Source: Torymus aiolomorphi
Lineage: Eukaryota > Arthropoda > Insecta > Hymenoptera > Torymidae
DNA: 64,000 nucleotides
Direction of reading: 5' to 3'
Assembly (NCBI GenBank): GCA_036365515.1
Contig: CM070877.1
Location: 83,240,522 to 83,304,521 of the forward strand
The position numbers and the translations under genes were made by a program. The notes below the pieces were generated by a model that saw only the letters and a program-made list of their open reading frames with translations, made no database searches and was not told the origin of the DNA. Within the stretch, counting starts at the first letter, position 1. Every line of letters starts with the position of its first letter. Of this stretch, positions 47,779 to 58,795 are shown one piece after another.

Positions 47779-50279
47779 GTGAAAATTGATACTTCATATT
47801 TCGAAGCTATCAAAGAAGATTATGGAGCAAGTACTACGAGACTAATGAAGAAATACTGCAAAAACATTATACGCCTTACTGAAGCAAGATCGAAACGAAG
47901 ATTTCTACTCGAATGCAGAACTCGTGATATTGAACCTAAACATATCAATAGTATTAAGACTAACTTAAAACATTTTTTCTTTCATAGTAATACAGCCAAA
48001 AGAAAATTTAATAGAAATATCATATTACTAAAATCTAAAATAAGAAACATAGAAATAGAAGACATAAACATTCATATTAAATTTTTAGAAAAACAAAAAA
48101 TACAAATTAACAATAAATTGAGAGAAATACTGCCTAATAATATTGTAAATAAATGTATTAATATTCAAAATGATAAATCTGACATAGAATATAGGAAATT
48201 AAGCAGGAAACATATAAGCAAATTTAATAATCTGTTAAAAAATAAGAATGGGAACAACAATGTAGATTTAAACAACAATGAAATCACAAGTGTGAATAAT
48301 AATAATGACACAAGTGAAAATAATAAATGGTTTTGTAATTTGACTAAAATAGATATTCCTAAGGATATTATAGACGTAGTATCCCTAGGACAAAAATTTA
48401 ACAATGTTAACTTGATTAATAATAAAGAAGCAATCATTAACACAATAAAAAATGTAGAAGAATTAATTGACACTTGTGATTTCATTGATGAGAAAAATAA
48501 TAAAATTAGGAATGTAGTAATAAAAAGTTTAAGAGACCATATTAACACAAAAAAACGTATATCGTACGAAGACAGAGTTTTTGCACAAAGGTTAAACAAA
48601 ACAAAAACCTTTTTAAAAAATAACGATGTTTTTTTCACCATGGCTGATAAGGGTAATGTGACGGTTGCGATAGATAACGAACAATATAAACAGAAGATGA
48701 ATAAATTATTAACAGACAAGGAAACTTATACACAAATTAACAAAAATCCACTGAATAAATTGCAAAAAGATACTCAAAAGATATTGAATCATTGGAATGA
48801 TAGAAACTTTTTCAATAAAAAATACCATAGAAATGAGTTAATACTAACAAACACTACTTTATCTAGAGTTTATGGACTACCAAAAATTCACAAAAAAGAT
48901 GCACCTTTGAGACCCATAATCTCGTGTGTAAGAAGTCCAACATACAAACTATCAAAAACTCTAGACATTCTCATACGTAATAAGATACCAGAACCGAAAT
49001 CTTACATAAAAATAGTCATGACTTAATAGATAAAATCAAAGATATTGTCATTCCTGATGATCACGTCATAATATCATTAGACGTCACATCACTCTTCACG
49101 AATGTACCGCAGCAATTAGTAGTTAAAAGTATAGAAAAAAGGCATCATTATATTAGAACTCAGGACGTACCCTTAACAGAAATAATTAATACTTCAAAGT
49201 TTTTAATGAATAATACATTTTTCCAATTCGATGGAAAGTACTATAGACAGACCTATGGATCTCCTATGGGGAGTCCCATAAGTCCTCTATTTGCTGATAT
49301 GGTAATGGTAGATTTGGAAGAAGAATGTATAAAAAAGCTAGATTTGAGACCACTATTCTATTATCGATACGTAGATGATATCATTATGAGTATATCTAAA
49401 AATAAAATACAACAAGTTTTAGAAATATTAAACTCTTACCATAATAGACTCAAATTTACACACGAAGTTGAACATAACGGTATGATAACTTTTTTAGAGG
49501 TACAACTTATAAGAGAAAATAACAAAATCATTACAGGTTGGTATCACAAACCTACGTTTTCAGACAGATTTTTAAATTTTAAATCGAACCATCCCATATC
49601 ACAAAAAAGAGCAATGATATACATAATCTAATAGACAGTATAATCTAATAGACAGAGCGGTTTTACTTTCAAACAGACAGTTTTGGGAAAAAAACATCAA
49701 TCTGGATAAAGATTTGTTGACTTTTATGTGAAAGGAAGATTAAAAAAGATTGAATTTAGTAATAATAACAATAAAAATAAAACTAGAGAAAAAAGAAATA
49801 CAATATTGACTTTGCCGTATATACCAGATACTTTTGAAAAGGTTTCACATAGTTTGAAAAAAATTAGCATCACTACTATTCCAAAAATCAAGAATAATCT
49901 CAGTACTGTAATAAGAAGAGGAAAGGATAGACAAGAAACTACGGAACAGACTAATATAGTTTATAAAATTAATTGTAAAGATTGTGATGCTACATATGTA
50001 GGATAAAGTAAGCGGATGTTAGGGACAAGAATTAAAGAGCACATTGCGAATACAAAGAAAAAAGATGAAAATAAATTTGTCATTAATAAGCACATGGATG
50101 ATTTTAAACATACTTTTGGCTTTGAAAATACAACAATATTGGACAAAGAAGAAATATGGAAAAAAAGATTAATATCTGAAATGGTGAACATTAAATTACA
50201 AAAGAATCCAATAAATATTAAAGAAGATACACAAAAATTAAATAACCATTATTCGCAATTGCTCAAAGAAATGAAATAA
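47779..50279 (+). pseudogene. Penelope-like RT with GIY-YIG endonuclease
   Basis: The N-terminal 415 codons (47779-49026) include an Asn/Lys-rich coiled region, FTMADKGNVTVAIDNEQYKQ and LSRVYGLPKIHKKDAPLRPI (the Penelope RT start). After a one-base frameshift near 49010 come DHVIISLDVTSLFTNVP, RQTYGSPMGSPISPLFADM and FYYRYVDDI (YVDD at 49368-49379). A 17-bp tandem duplication at about 49624-49658 breaks the frame. The endonuclease follows: NIVYKINCKDCDATYVG, a TAA (50004-50006) where a glutamine is expected, and RMLGTRIKEHI. It ends at 50279. It would prime cDNA at nicked DNA; this copy has three lesions and is inactive. Confidence 0.92.
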
Positions 50280-51163
50280 ATAAGATAAATAAATTAATCA
50301 AGTATAACTGCCGAACATAACCTTGAAATATTTGAAAATTCTCGCTGACTGTGGCAGTTCACGAGACTTGCCACCCCGAGCGCTCCGAGTCTGCGCGCGC
50401 ATCACTTTCAATGGTGATGAGTGAGCAGAAACAGAGTGCCTAATAGCAATTAAGCGTGAAATTTCAAATTAAAATTAGATTTCTGATAACTTTATAAGAT
50501 ATAAACTCAAATTAAAATTCAATTTAACAACAGTTTTTTATAGGATTTGACAACTTGTTAATAAATTAAGACAGAATTAAATTTTATAATAGTTTTAATA
50601 TAAAAATTGAAAATGAATATGTTGAGGTGATATGACGTCAATTGCTAAGTTTATTACGAAGCCAATTTGCGGTATATTAACGTTGTATTAATTCATATAT
50701 TCAAACATATGTTTACATTTTTCTCGTTCTACTGGTTCTATCTGCCTTGACTGCTTTTGCTCATCCTTAGTGTTAATTTATTAATTGTGGCAGTCTTCTT
50801 TGTTAATTTATTAGTTGTGAGAGTTTTTATATGTTAATTTATTATTAGTGTCGGTTTTTTTTATGTTTATTAACCGTCTTAATTTATTAACAATGTACAT
50901 TGACGTATTTGATAAAATGAAAAATAAGGTAAAGTTATACTTGATTTGACGTGACCTTTGTGCAAAAAAACTTATACAAATTGCATTTTTGTTCTTATTA
51001 TTATTTTAGAAAAGAGAAAGGCTCTGTTATTTTCTAGAAAAATGTGACGAAGTGTAATACTGATGTTAATTAGGTAAGACAAGCAATTGTTTATAATTGT
51101 ATATTTTTGTATATGTTTTTAAAAAAGTGACTTGTAGTATTAACTTTGTAATAAAATTTAGGA

Positions 51164-51196
51164 CTTGAAAAGGATAGTGATCAAGCTATCGAAACG
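51164..51196 (+). ncRNA. hammerhead-like motif, degenerate
   Basis: CTTGAAAAG, a stem GATAG..CTATC with an 8-base loop, then GAAACGTCG. The second and third parts match the hammerhead core (stem II, GAAAC), but the first (CUGAUGA expected) is diverged. Probably a relic of the ribozyme found in Penelope-like terminal repeats, unlikely to cleave. Confidence 0.4.
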
Positions 51197-51302
51197 TCGT
51201 ATATTTAATTTAAATCAGTTGTACTCATTAACATCAATAGAATCCCACACCAGAAATACCAAAAATGAGTGATAGAATCATACAAAGAGATGTTTTTATA
51301 TT

Positions 51303-52499
51303 GCCTACTTTTGTGGCCTTTAAATTTTTACCATCTGGCAACTTTACTTCAATTGGATTTTTTAATACAATAAATTTTTCATACATTCTCTCATCATTCA
51401 CAACATGATCAGTCCATCCGCTATCTAACAACCAACAGATTTCATTCAATTTACCATTCTTTTTGCAATTATAATTATAAACATTCATTTTCCTAGATTT
51501 ATTATCACAATCTTCGCGGAAGCTTAGATTGTGATACAGAGAAAACTTAGATTCTACTTCGCTATAGAACACATCACTCACAATTTCACTTTTCACTTCG
51601 TCGTGATTGACCTTAACCATCCAGGTCTCGGCTGCTGAGTCTTCTCTGGGTTGACTGGAGTCTTCTTGCCTCTGCTGAACTGCTTCTCTCCCATGACCAC
51701 GTCCTCTGGAACTGCCTCGTTGATATCCTCTCTGGAATCCTCATTGGCCTCGACCTTTGCTCTGGGATGCTCCTCTGCTTTGGAATGCTCTTCTGCTCTG
51801 GCTGGTCTGTGGTGATCTCCAACAGTCCTTCTTTAAATGACCTCCCCGGCCACAGTTATAACACTGTCCCTTTGTCTTGACGTTGAATGTACTTACATTT
51901 TTCCTTTTCTCGTTGTCAGGCACTGTCATAATTTTTTCTTGAATTTTTGACTTAACATAGTCTACTGTTTGTTGAGCTTCTGGGATGAGATCAATGAAAC
52001 TCCCAATAAAGCTGTAGCTTGCTGGTAGTGCTCTAATTAAATACCTCATTTTTTCCTTTTCTGGTAATGTGTCTCCAGCTGCTTTAAATTTGTTGCAGGC
52101 TTGTTCGAAATCTACAAAAAATTCTTTGACTTTCTCATAATTTTTGAGTTTAATATCTTCTAATTGATGAGCGCTGCATATTATTTGCAGCGCTGTAGAT
52201 TTAGTAGAGTACATGCTCTTGTATTTTTCCATCATTTTGTAAGCTGTATCGCAGTCCATAATATATACTGATTGTTTATCACTCACTGTGCTAATTAATA
52301 TATTTCTTGCTTTCATATCTAATTTTTTACATGTGGCCTCATCAACTTCAATAGCCTTTGTTGCATCTCGCACTCTTATTGCCTGATCTTTGCACTCTTT
52401 ATATTCTAAAATATTTAATAATCTAAATTCCCAGCTTGTATAGTTACCTCCATCAAAAATTGGGATATGTACATCATCAATTTTTGCGTGTTTTGCCAT
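51303..52499 (-). pseudogene. copia gag and protease
   Basis: The ATG at 52499 opens MAKHAKIDDVHIPIFDGGNY, followed by the capsid region (SWEFRLLNILEYKECKDQAI, ALPASYSFIGSFIDLIPEAQ) and a zinc knuckle CYNCGRGGHLKKDC at about residues 214-227. An in-frame TGA near 51741 follows a Gln/Arg/Ser-rich tract. Sequence resumes in frame to the protease (ICWLLDSGWTDHVVND, catalytic DSG retained) and is cut by the Penelope-like element at 51302. Gag length is normal. The gag part looks the best preserved of the element. Confidence 0.9.
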
Positions 52500-52530
52500 T
52501 TTAGACTCTCCTTTTGTTATAATATTTAAA

Positions 52531-53239
52531 TCAATTACCTTTTTTAGTATTATAACCTTTTTTTAGTATTTTCCGAAATGATTTTCTCAATAAATTTTTA
52601 TCTTCTTTGTGAAGTTCAGAATCATCATTTTCTAATTGTTTAACTGACAATTCATCTAGTGCATTTTCTTCATAATTTTCTTTACTTAAATTATTGCCCA
52701 TTTGTTCTTCGTTTTCATTTTCTTGATTAAGTTTGCCTTTGTACATGTGCTTAACCTAAAAATTTATGGTTGTTGCGAAACACGTTTTGCCTACTGCGTG
52801 GCTTTCCAATTTTTAATCTAACCTTTTCTTAATCCTTGTTGTTTTTATATTATGCAATGCAAATCTAATTAGCTTTTTGTTTCCTTTACTAATATTCATC
52901 AAGAGTTTTCACTTTTCCTTAAGTGTCCATTTACCACTTGTATAACCTTAAATTCTGCCACGTGCTCTATTCTTGTACCGCGCAGTATGCTTCACATAAT
53001 AAATCTAATCTGTTCGCATCGGCTTGAATTTTTAGATTTTCCAAAAATTCTTTCTTCTATCACTTGAAGATATATTTTATTATTTATTGAAATTTGTATT
53101 TTTCTTAGTTTTGCACTTTTCCTTCAATATTTTTCACTGCAAACTTTTCGTGTTTTCCTCTGCCACGTGTTTTCCTCTGCCTTCCCCGAGGGTCTGGTAG
53201 AGAAAATAATAATTCCATATTAACCTTGGACTGCTACCA
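52531..53239 (-). other. copia 5' leader and primer-binding site
   Basis: Between the 5' LTR and gag. The primer-binding site TGGTAGCAGTCC is at 53228-53239. A small acidic minus frame (52531-52746) is open but I see no domain. The gag start at 52499 is preceded by about 740 bp, long for a copia leader. Confidence 0.7.
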
Positions 53240-53562
53240 TGTTGGAGGTTGTGGATGGGTTTCAGTAAAGAATTATTATTACACGTAAAAGAATGACTGG
53301 TTTATTAATGATAACTACGTCGCTTCCCTGCGACATGCGCGAGATGTTACATTGTCGGCGTACAAGACTAGAGAGACAGAGTAGCGCGTCACTCACTGCT
53401 GCTCGAGCTATCTTCTTACTCACAGACACACTAGGGAGGGCAGACTTACATGTGTGCATACGTGTATCGCGCGCGCTGTCTGTATCGTAATGCAACTTGA
53501 ACTCGCTGAGGTTCCTTTCGCTCAGGTTCCTTTCGCAATGTATATGTATCACATTCCCAACA
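53240..53562 (-). repeat. copia LTR, right (5') copy
   Basis: 323 bp, the same ends as the left LTR. It has no long GA run, but an extra ~15 bp around 53438-53465. Confidence 0.95.
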
Positions 53563-53567
53563 ATCTA

Positions 53568-54090
53568 TTTCGAATTTTGTCCGGATAAATCGATTCTTCC
53601 GGATACCTCTCAGTGATGTCCTGCTCTTGATCTTGGATCAGCAGGAGCAATTTGAAATTTCTCTCATCTATATAAAATCAAGCGTATCAGTTAACTGTTC
53701 CCACACAATCCGTTTACATATTTATGTATTCATGCGCGGTGCGGCCGCAATCGCAGTCAGTGCATGGTCAGTGCGACGACCATCATCAGGCTTAGCTAAC
53801 GTGGATGTACACCGCAGTCCGTGTTGCTCCGTCTTTTTCCCTCTCCTTAGATGCACGACGTGTCACACTACCGCGTCAATGGCTCTGAATGCTCGAACAA
53901 GGGAATACACTGTCGGTCTGTGCAGCAAATCCCCTCTCGGCTCCCTAACGCAATCTCGTGCTGTGAAAACAACTAATCACTTTAGCAGTTTACTCGCGAG
54001 TAATTTTATCCACACAGAAAATTCAGCAAAGTTACAAAGCGCTTTGGAAGCGTGCTGGGCACATAACCTATAGAGACCTTATTACCGCTA
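53568..54090 (+). other. gypsy 5' LTR-like region with TATA box
   Basis: A CTATATAAAATC TATA box lies at about 53669-53680. The region leads into the leader (CTAGGAGTTTTCTGTGTGGG) that is shared with 28985-29100 and precedes gag by about 100 bp. Its left edge is cut by, or adjacent to, the copia target site at 53563. No second LTR is found in the window. Confidence 0.55.
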
Positions 54091-54184
54091 GGAGTTTTCT
54101 GTGTGGGATAAATAAATGTGTACACTAGATTAATCAATACCTGTTTATTGATCGGACTTACTCATTCTCAAACTATGTTATAAT

Positions 54185-55240
54185 ATGTCGGTAAATCAAA
54201 CTGAAAGAACACTAGAGCGCGCATATAACAACGATTTAACGAGAGACGCAGTCGAGGAGCAGAAGCCGGCGGGCATCTCCACCCAATCCAAAGACCCCAG
54301 TGTCGCGAACCAAAATTCGCTCACCCATAATCAAGGAGAGGAGGAAGTATCCTCTGTAGCCGGACGGACACTCCGCAGCAAAGTCCAGCACGCACCAGCA
54401 GCCGACCGGGCGGACGATGTTAACGCACCCTTACCAGCTCAAGGACCTGAGTGCGTGGCCAACCGGACTCCACCTTTCAGAAAAGATTCCAGGCGAACGT
54501 CAACGCCAGCCGGAGGGTTTCCCCGACCGGTGCCTTCGATCCCCACTACACAACCCTTAGTGAGCCAAGGGCGGAAGGTTGTGGACCAGAGAATGAATCT
54601 ACTACTTTGACGGGAAAGCCGTATACTCTTTCCTAGAACGAGTAGAGGAGCTACGACTCGCTTACGGCGTCGAAGAGAGCCATCTCCTACGAGGTCTGTC
54701 GGAGCTGCCTCGTGGCGATGCCCCCCACTGGTATCGGAGCGCAGCCGGCTGATGCCCTTCCTGGGCGGATTTCGAAGAGCAGCTGCGAGATTTCTACCTG
54801 CCTCCTTTGGAGCACCGCAAACTGAACCGCCAGGTTGCCGAGCGGACGCAGAGACCCGAGGAGCTAATCCGCACTTACGTCACGGCGCTACAGACATTGA
54901 TGAGGAGAAGAGGAGGGTACTCAGCCGAGGAACAGCTCGCAAACCTGTACTTCGGTATGAGATCGGGGCTGAAACTTCACTTCCGCAGAATTCAAGTACC
55001 TCACGTCATGACCCTGGTGCAGCTGGTGGAAGAACACGAAACGATCCTCCTCGAAATGAAGAAGGACCAGAGGTTCACCAACACCGCAGTGGCCAACGCC
55101 GAAGTCTCGTCATCCCAAAGCCCTCCGAGATACAACCGTCGAGATCACTGCTGGAGATGCAAACAATGAGGCCACAGCCATGCCGGGTGCCGTAACGCAT
55201 GCATACTCTTCTGCTCGGTCTGCGGAAAAGAGGTAGCTTA
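54185..55240 (+). pseudogene. Ty3/gypsy gag with zinc knuckles
   Basis: The ATG at 54185 (MSVNQTERTLERAYNNDL) is the same as in the fragment at 29101. After a frameshift near 54600 the capsid follows: FDGKAVYSFLERVEELRLAY, APHWYRSAAG then TGA, CPSWADFEEQLRDFYLPPLE, ERTQRPEELIRTYVTALQTL. The nucleocapsid shows CWRCKQ.GHSHAGC (with a TGA inside, at 55167-55169) and a second cysteine cluster (CILFCSVCGKEVAYTKDC). At least one frameshift and two stops. Forms the particle in active relatives. Confidence 0.85.
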
Positions 55241-55987
55241 CACAAAGGACTGCCATGGACTGCCGGCGGGAAACGATCGCCGGGCCGAGAACAATACGGC
55301 AGGCTCTCGACCCACCAGGACGCAAACCCTCGCCGCTTTGTGTCCATCGTCGTAAGCGACCAGGTTTTGAATGGGCTGGTCGGCACCGGAGCCGTCAGTT
55401 CCTTTGTCCACCCACGCATCGCGGATTGGTGCGGCTCCTACGGGTGGACGAGACAACCGTCACAAGTGGTCGCCACGCTAGCCGACAACACCGAAACCCG
55501 GATTAAGAGCAGTGTCACGGGTACACGTAGTGTCGGCAGGAGACAGGTGATCTGCACGTTTCTGGAGCAAATGGGACACGAAATCATACTAGGGATGGAT
55601 TTCCTGGAACAACTCGGCATACAACTAACCATCGATGGACAGCCGCTGGTTTCGACTACGTCAGCCGCAACAAATGAGGTTTGCACCGTCGGAATCAGCG
55701 AGCTAAACCCGGGAGAGAGGGGGTTCATTAATAACTTCATCGCCTGGAAAAGGAAGCTGTTCGACACCATCACCGACCCAACCCACCGGACGTCATATGG
55801 AGTTAAGCTGAAAGACTCCACCCCACTCAAGCAGCGGTACCGCGTCCGGAATCCAGACATCCAGAAGATCATTGATGAGGAGGTTAGTCGTTTAATCGCC
55901 GAGAGGGTGATTGAGCCCTCCTATAGCCCACGGAGCTCACCAATCATCGTGAGCACACGTGAGGAATTCGGGTATTGCCAGCCTTAG
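55241..55987 (+). pseudogene. Ty3/gypsy protease and RT start
   Basis: One open frame carries the protease: NGLVGTGAVSSFVHPRIADW, where the active-site DTGA reads GTGA (55382-55393), a single-base GAC to GGC change. Then come MGHEIILGMDFLEQLGIQL and TSYGVKLKDSTPLKQRYRVR, and the RT N-terminus (IAERVIEPSYSPRSSPIIVS). RT text stops at about 55955-55987 where the minisatellite begins. The rest of pol is missing. Confidence 0.85.
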
Positions 55988-55989
55988 GA

Positions 55990-56860
55990 TACCACCAATC
56001 ACCAGGACAGCTTCTGTTACTACCGTCGTGAGCACACGATGTAGTCACAGGCCGTGTACCCGGAGCCGCTGTTCCTTAGTCATCGTGCGCACACGTGACT
56101 AGAGGAACACAAACAAGCGTTCCAGGCATACTGACCCCCGGCACACCTGCTGTTACTATCGTCGTGGGCACATGAGGTAGCCACAGCCCATGTACCCGGA
56201 ACCACTGTTTCTTAGTCGTCGTGCGCACGCGTGATTCGAGCAACACGAACAACCGGTCTTCGCACACTGACCCCCGGCACATCTGCTGTTACTACTGTCG
56301 TGAGCACACGATGTAGTCACAGGCCGTGTACCCGGAACCGTTGTTCCTTCGTCGTTGTGCGCACACGTGACTAGAGGAACGCGAACCTCTCCTGCCTGTG
56401 CCTGGAATACGGGACCACCCTCCGAGGGTAGCCACGAGGTAGCCGCGAGGCGTGTTCCTAGAGTCGCTGGGTCCCTAGTCAGCGTGAGCTTACTTGATTA
56501 GCGGAACGCCGACTAATTGGACCTGCGCCTGGAACGCCGGAGCGAGCCCTGATTCTACCGTCGTGAGCGCATGAGGTAGACGCAGGCCGCATGTTCGAAG
56601 CTACCGCTCCTTTAGTCGACGAGGACACACGTGACTCAAGGATATGGGGCATTCACGGACCGTAGATACCGGAACAGGAACCGGAACGAGCCATGATTCT
56701 ACCGTCGTGAGAACACGAGGTGGACACAGGCTGCGTGCCCGAAGCTACCGCTCTCTTAGTCGGCGTGGGCACACGTGACTAAGGGGCATTGACGTAACGT
56801 CGACACCGGAACAGAACTACCGACTTCATGACTTTGACGCCGCTTTACCGCACCGACGCC
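55990..56860. repeat. minisatellite, ~145-bp unit, about 6 copies
   Basis: Each unit holds CTACCGTCGTGAGCACACGA.GTAG, a CAGGCCGTGTACCCGGAACC block and TTAGTCGTCGTGCGCACACG.GACT. The first and third pieces are each imperfect hairpins. Copies start near 56017, 56152, 56292, 56555 and 56696, with a diverged one near 56430. GC-rich and variable in length. Confidence 0.85.
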
Positions 56861-57004
56861 ACCGTGACTCGACGCACGCATTGAATCGAGGTCGAGCCAG
56901 CGTTGGCGCTGCGATTATTCCGACTCCGAAACGGTATCATTTGACTAACTTCAGAGCGCTGCTTCGGCAGACTGCGGCGAAGAGAGCAGATACTATTAAG
57001 GCGT
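56861..57004. other. no recognisable feature
   Basis: Mixed-composition spacer between the minisatellite and the palindrome. Confidence 0.4.
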
Positions 57005-58016
57005 AGAGAGATGGTTGAGGTGGCTCCTTAGCAGGAGCCGAGTGCAGAGTTAAGCTGTGAGGTGAGGCAACTCCATGATATCGGAAGAGTCAGTCAAAGT
57101 TGCGTAGAGAGGAACGTTGAAAATCCTTCTCTTTAGCAGGCATTATCAGTGATCCAATGCTATAGTATTAAAAAATGTAATAGATTTGACCGTTCGTTGG
57201 TTGGAATTAAATATTTAAAGTAAATAGTTGTCTCGATTGATCACTTCGAACCATTCTTTATTGATTTGAACATTCAAATCCAACGTTTCGACAGTTTTTT
57301 TGACTGTCTTCATCAGGGCTTTAAAAAAATTAAGAAATTTACATAGTAACTTAGGCATTACTTCGTCAATACAGAGCAATCATGGCTGTACATCTTACTG
57401 AGAATGTAAATTGCTGACTTGGTTTCTGCAGTTCTTGAAGTCATTGGGATTACCGCGATATCTAGGCGATGACCTTTTTAAACCGCTCACGAGAGGCGGT
57501 TGAGGTGGCTGCTTAACAGGAGCCAAGTGCAGAGTTAAGCTGTGAGATGAGGCAACTCCATGGTATCAGGAGAGCCAGTCAAAGTTGCATGGAGAGGAAC
57601 GTTGAAAATTCTTCTCTTTAGCAGGCATTATATGTGATCCAATGCCTCATCTCACAGCTTAACTCTGGACTCGGCTCCTGCTAGCAGCCACCTCAACTGC
57701 CTCTCGTGAGCGGTTTAAAAAGATCATCGCCTACACATCGCGGCAATCCCAATGACTTCAAGAACTGCAGAAACCAAGTCAGCTATTTGACATTCTCAGT
57801 AAGATGAACAGCCATGATTGCTCTGTATTGACGAAGTAACGCCTAAGTTATTATGTAAATTTTTTAATTTTTTTAAAGCCCTTATGGACACAGTCAAAAA
57901 AACTGTCGGAACGTCGGATTTGAATTTTCAAATCAATAAAGAATGGTTCGAAGTGATCAATCGAAACAATTATTTACTTTAAATATTTAACTCCAACCAA
58001 CGAATGATCAAATCTA
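57005..58016. mobile_element. palindromic Penelope-type terminal repeats
   Basis: A ~158-bp block (GTTGAGGTGGCT .. GATCCAATGC) occurs directly twice (57005-57165 and 57485-57643), and part of it recurs inverted at 57643-57712. The outer arms 57182-57480 and 57715-58016 are inverted copies (TTGGTTGGAATTAAATATTT; ACTTCGAACCATTCTTTATT). Each arm carries the stem-loop and GAAACG text typical of Penelope-like terminal repeats. No RT is attached. Confidence 0.7.
57284..57316 (-). ncRNA. hammerhead ribozyme-like core
   Basis: On the minus strand the order is CTGATGA, one A, a perfect 6-bp stem (GACAGT..ACTGTC) with an A-rich loop, then GAAAC. This is the conserved core of a hammerhead. It is followed by a hairpin GATTTGAA-TG-TTCAAATC in the stem III position. 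The extra A next to stem II and the lack of a clear cleavage triplet argue for a relic. The opposite arm (57886-57918) has the decayed version (CTTATGG, GGAAC). Confidence 0.5.
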
Positions 58017-58500
58017 CTAAATTTTCGAGATAATTATTTTAACGTTTACATAATATTTTATTTGCCTTTTTTTATTAAGATGGTGTAAGAAATGATAAAA
58101 TCAACAATCAACGATATTTTATTGAAAATAAAATAAGAGGATGACAAAAATTATAACGGACCATTCAAAATATCAAAATTAGAAGTATAATTTCAATTTT
58201 TATAATATGTACACAATTATTTATCATTAAAATACACAATTATTGAATAATAATATATTTATAACGTAAAAAATGGAGTTAATATATTATGATTTTGAAA
58301 ATGTGAGTAAATTGATATCAGGGTAGATGGCAATTTTTTAATTTCATATTTTAAAATATTACTTTTTTTTAAATTAAAATAAGTGTCAAATAACAAATAA
58401 TTTCAATAATAAGAAAAATATATGCAATGTGTTAAATATTAATGAATTATTAAATCATTGAAAAAAGTATAATGAATAAACATATTTTATATTTATAATA
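58017..58500. other. AT-rich, no gene
   Basis: A/T-rich sequence with no open frame or repeat I recognise. Confidence 0.5.
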
Positions 58501-58795
58501 TTAGGTGTACAAAAAAGTTCTACCCGTTTGTAAGAGATGGCGCTTTCTTGAGAACAGAAGCTTACTGATTTCATATCTTTATGCTAGTATATACTGCAGA
58601 TCCTGTTCTTCAAATAGACTGCGTATGCAAGTATTCATTGCGAATATAATTCTGTCTTTAACATAAATAAAAATGGATGTAGATACTGGGCATATCCGAC
58701 ATTGCTTACTTTACGAATAGTTCAGGCAGGGGAGCAAATGAGGTGGATGTTCTACCATGTACGACTTCTTTTGTTTTATTTAATTGTTAAAAATG
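58501..58795 (+). pseudogene. mariner element, 5' fragment
   Basis: Starts with a mariner-type terminal repeat (TTAGGTGTACAAAAAAGTTC) directly after TA. After a 5' UTR, the ATG at 58673 opens MDVDTGHIRHCLLYE, the transposase N-terminus, then a TAG, RQGSK and a TGA. It is truncated before the helix-turn-helix; no DD34D core and no right end are present. Confidence 0.85.

Larger units (their letters stand above)
47691..51289 (+). mobile_element. Penelope-like element (3.6 kb) inside copia
   Basis: Flanked by a 13-bp target duplication (ATGTTTTTATATT at 47678-47690 and 51290-51302). The ends carry a ~40-bp inverted repeat (TGTGGGACTCTATTGATGTT .. and its complement at 51217-51255), followed on the right by a 35-bp tail. 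It encodes an RT with a C-terminal GIY-YIG domain. A stem-loop then GAAACGTCG near the 3' end (51164-51196) matches the hammerhead-like relic of such elements. It is younger than the copia element. Confidence 0.9.
41806..53562 (-). mobile_element. Ty1/copia element with intact LTRs and nested insertions
   Basis: LTRs at 41806-42123 and 53240-53562 are closely similar and flanked by the same 5 bp, ATCTA (41801-41805 and 53563-53567). Gene order on the minus strand is gag, protease, integrase, RT, RNase H. A primer-binding site TGGTAGCAGTCC abuts the 5' LTR (53228-53239) and resembles the 3' end of initiator tRNA-Met. A purine tract (GTAGGAGGCG) abuts the 3' LTR. The span is 11.76 kb; without the TTAA insertion (2.6 kb) and the Penelope-like insertion (3.6 kb) it is about 5.5 kb, normal for copia. 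Coding frames carry several stops. Confidence 0.95.

Noticed and set aside
48165..48719. Minus-strand hydrophobic open frame of 184 codons
   Set aside because: It is antisense to the Asn/Lys-rich N-terminus of the Penelope-like RT, whose complement gives Leu/Phe/Ser-rich frames.
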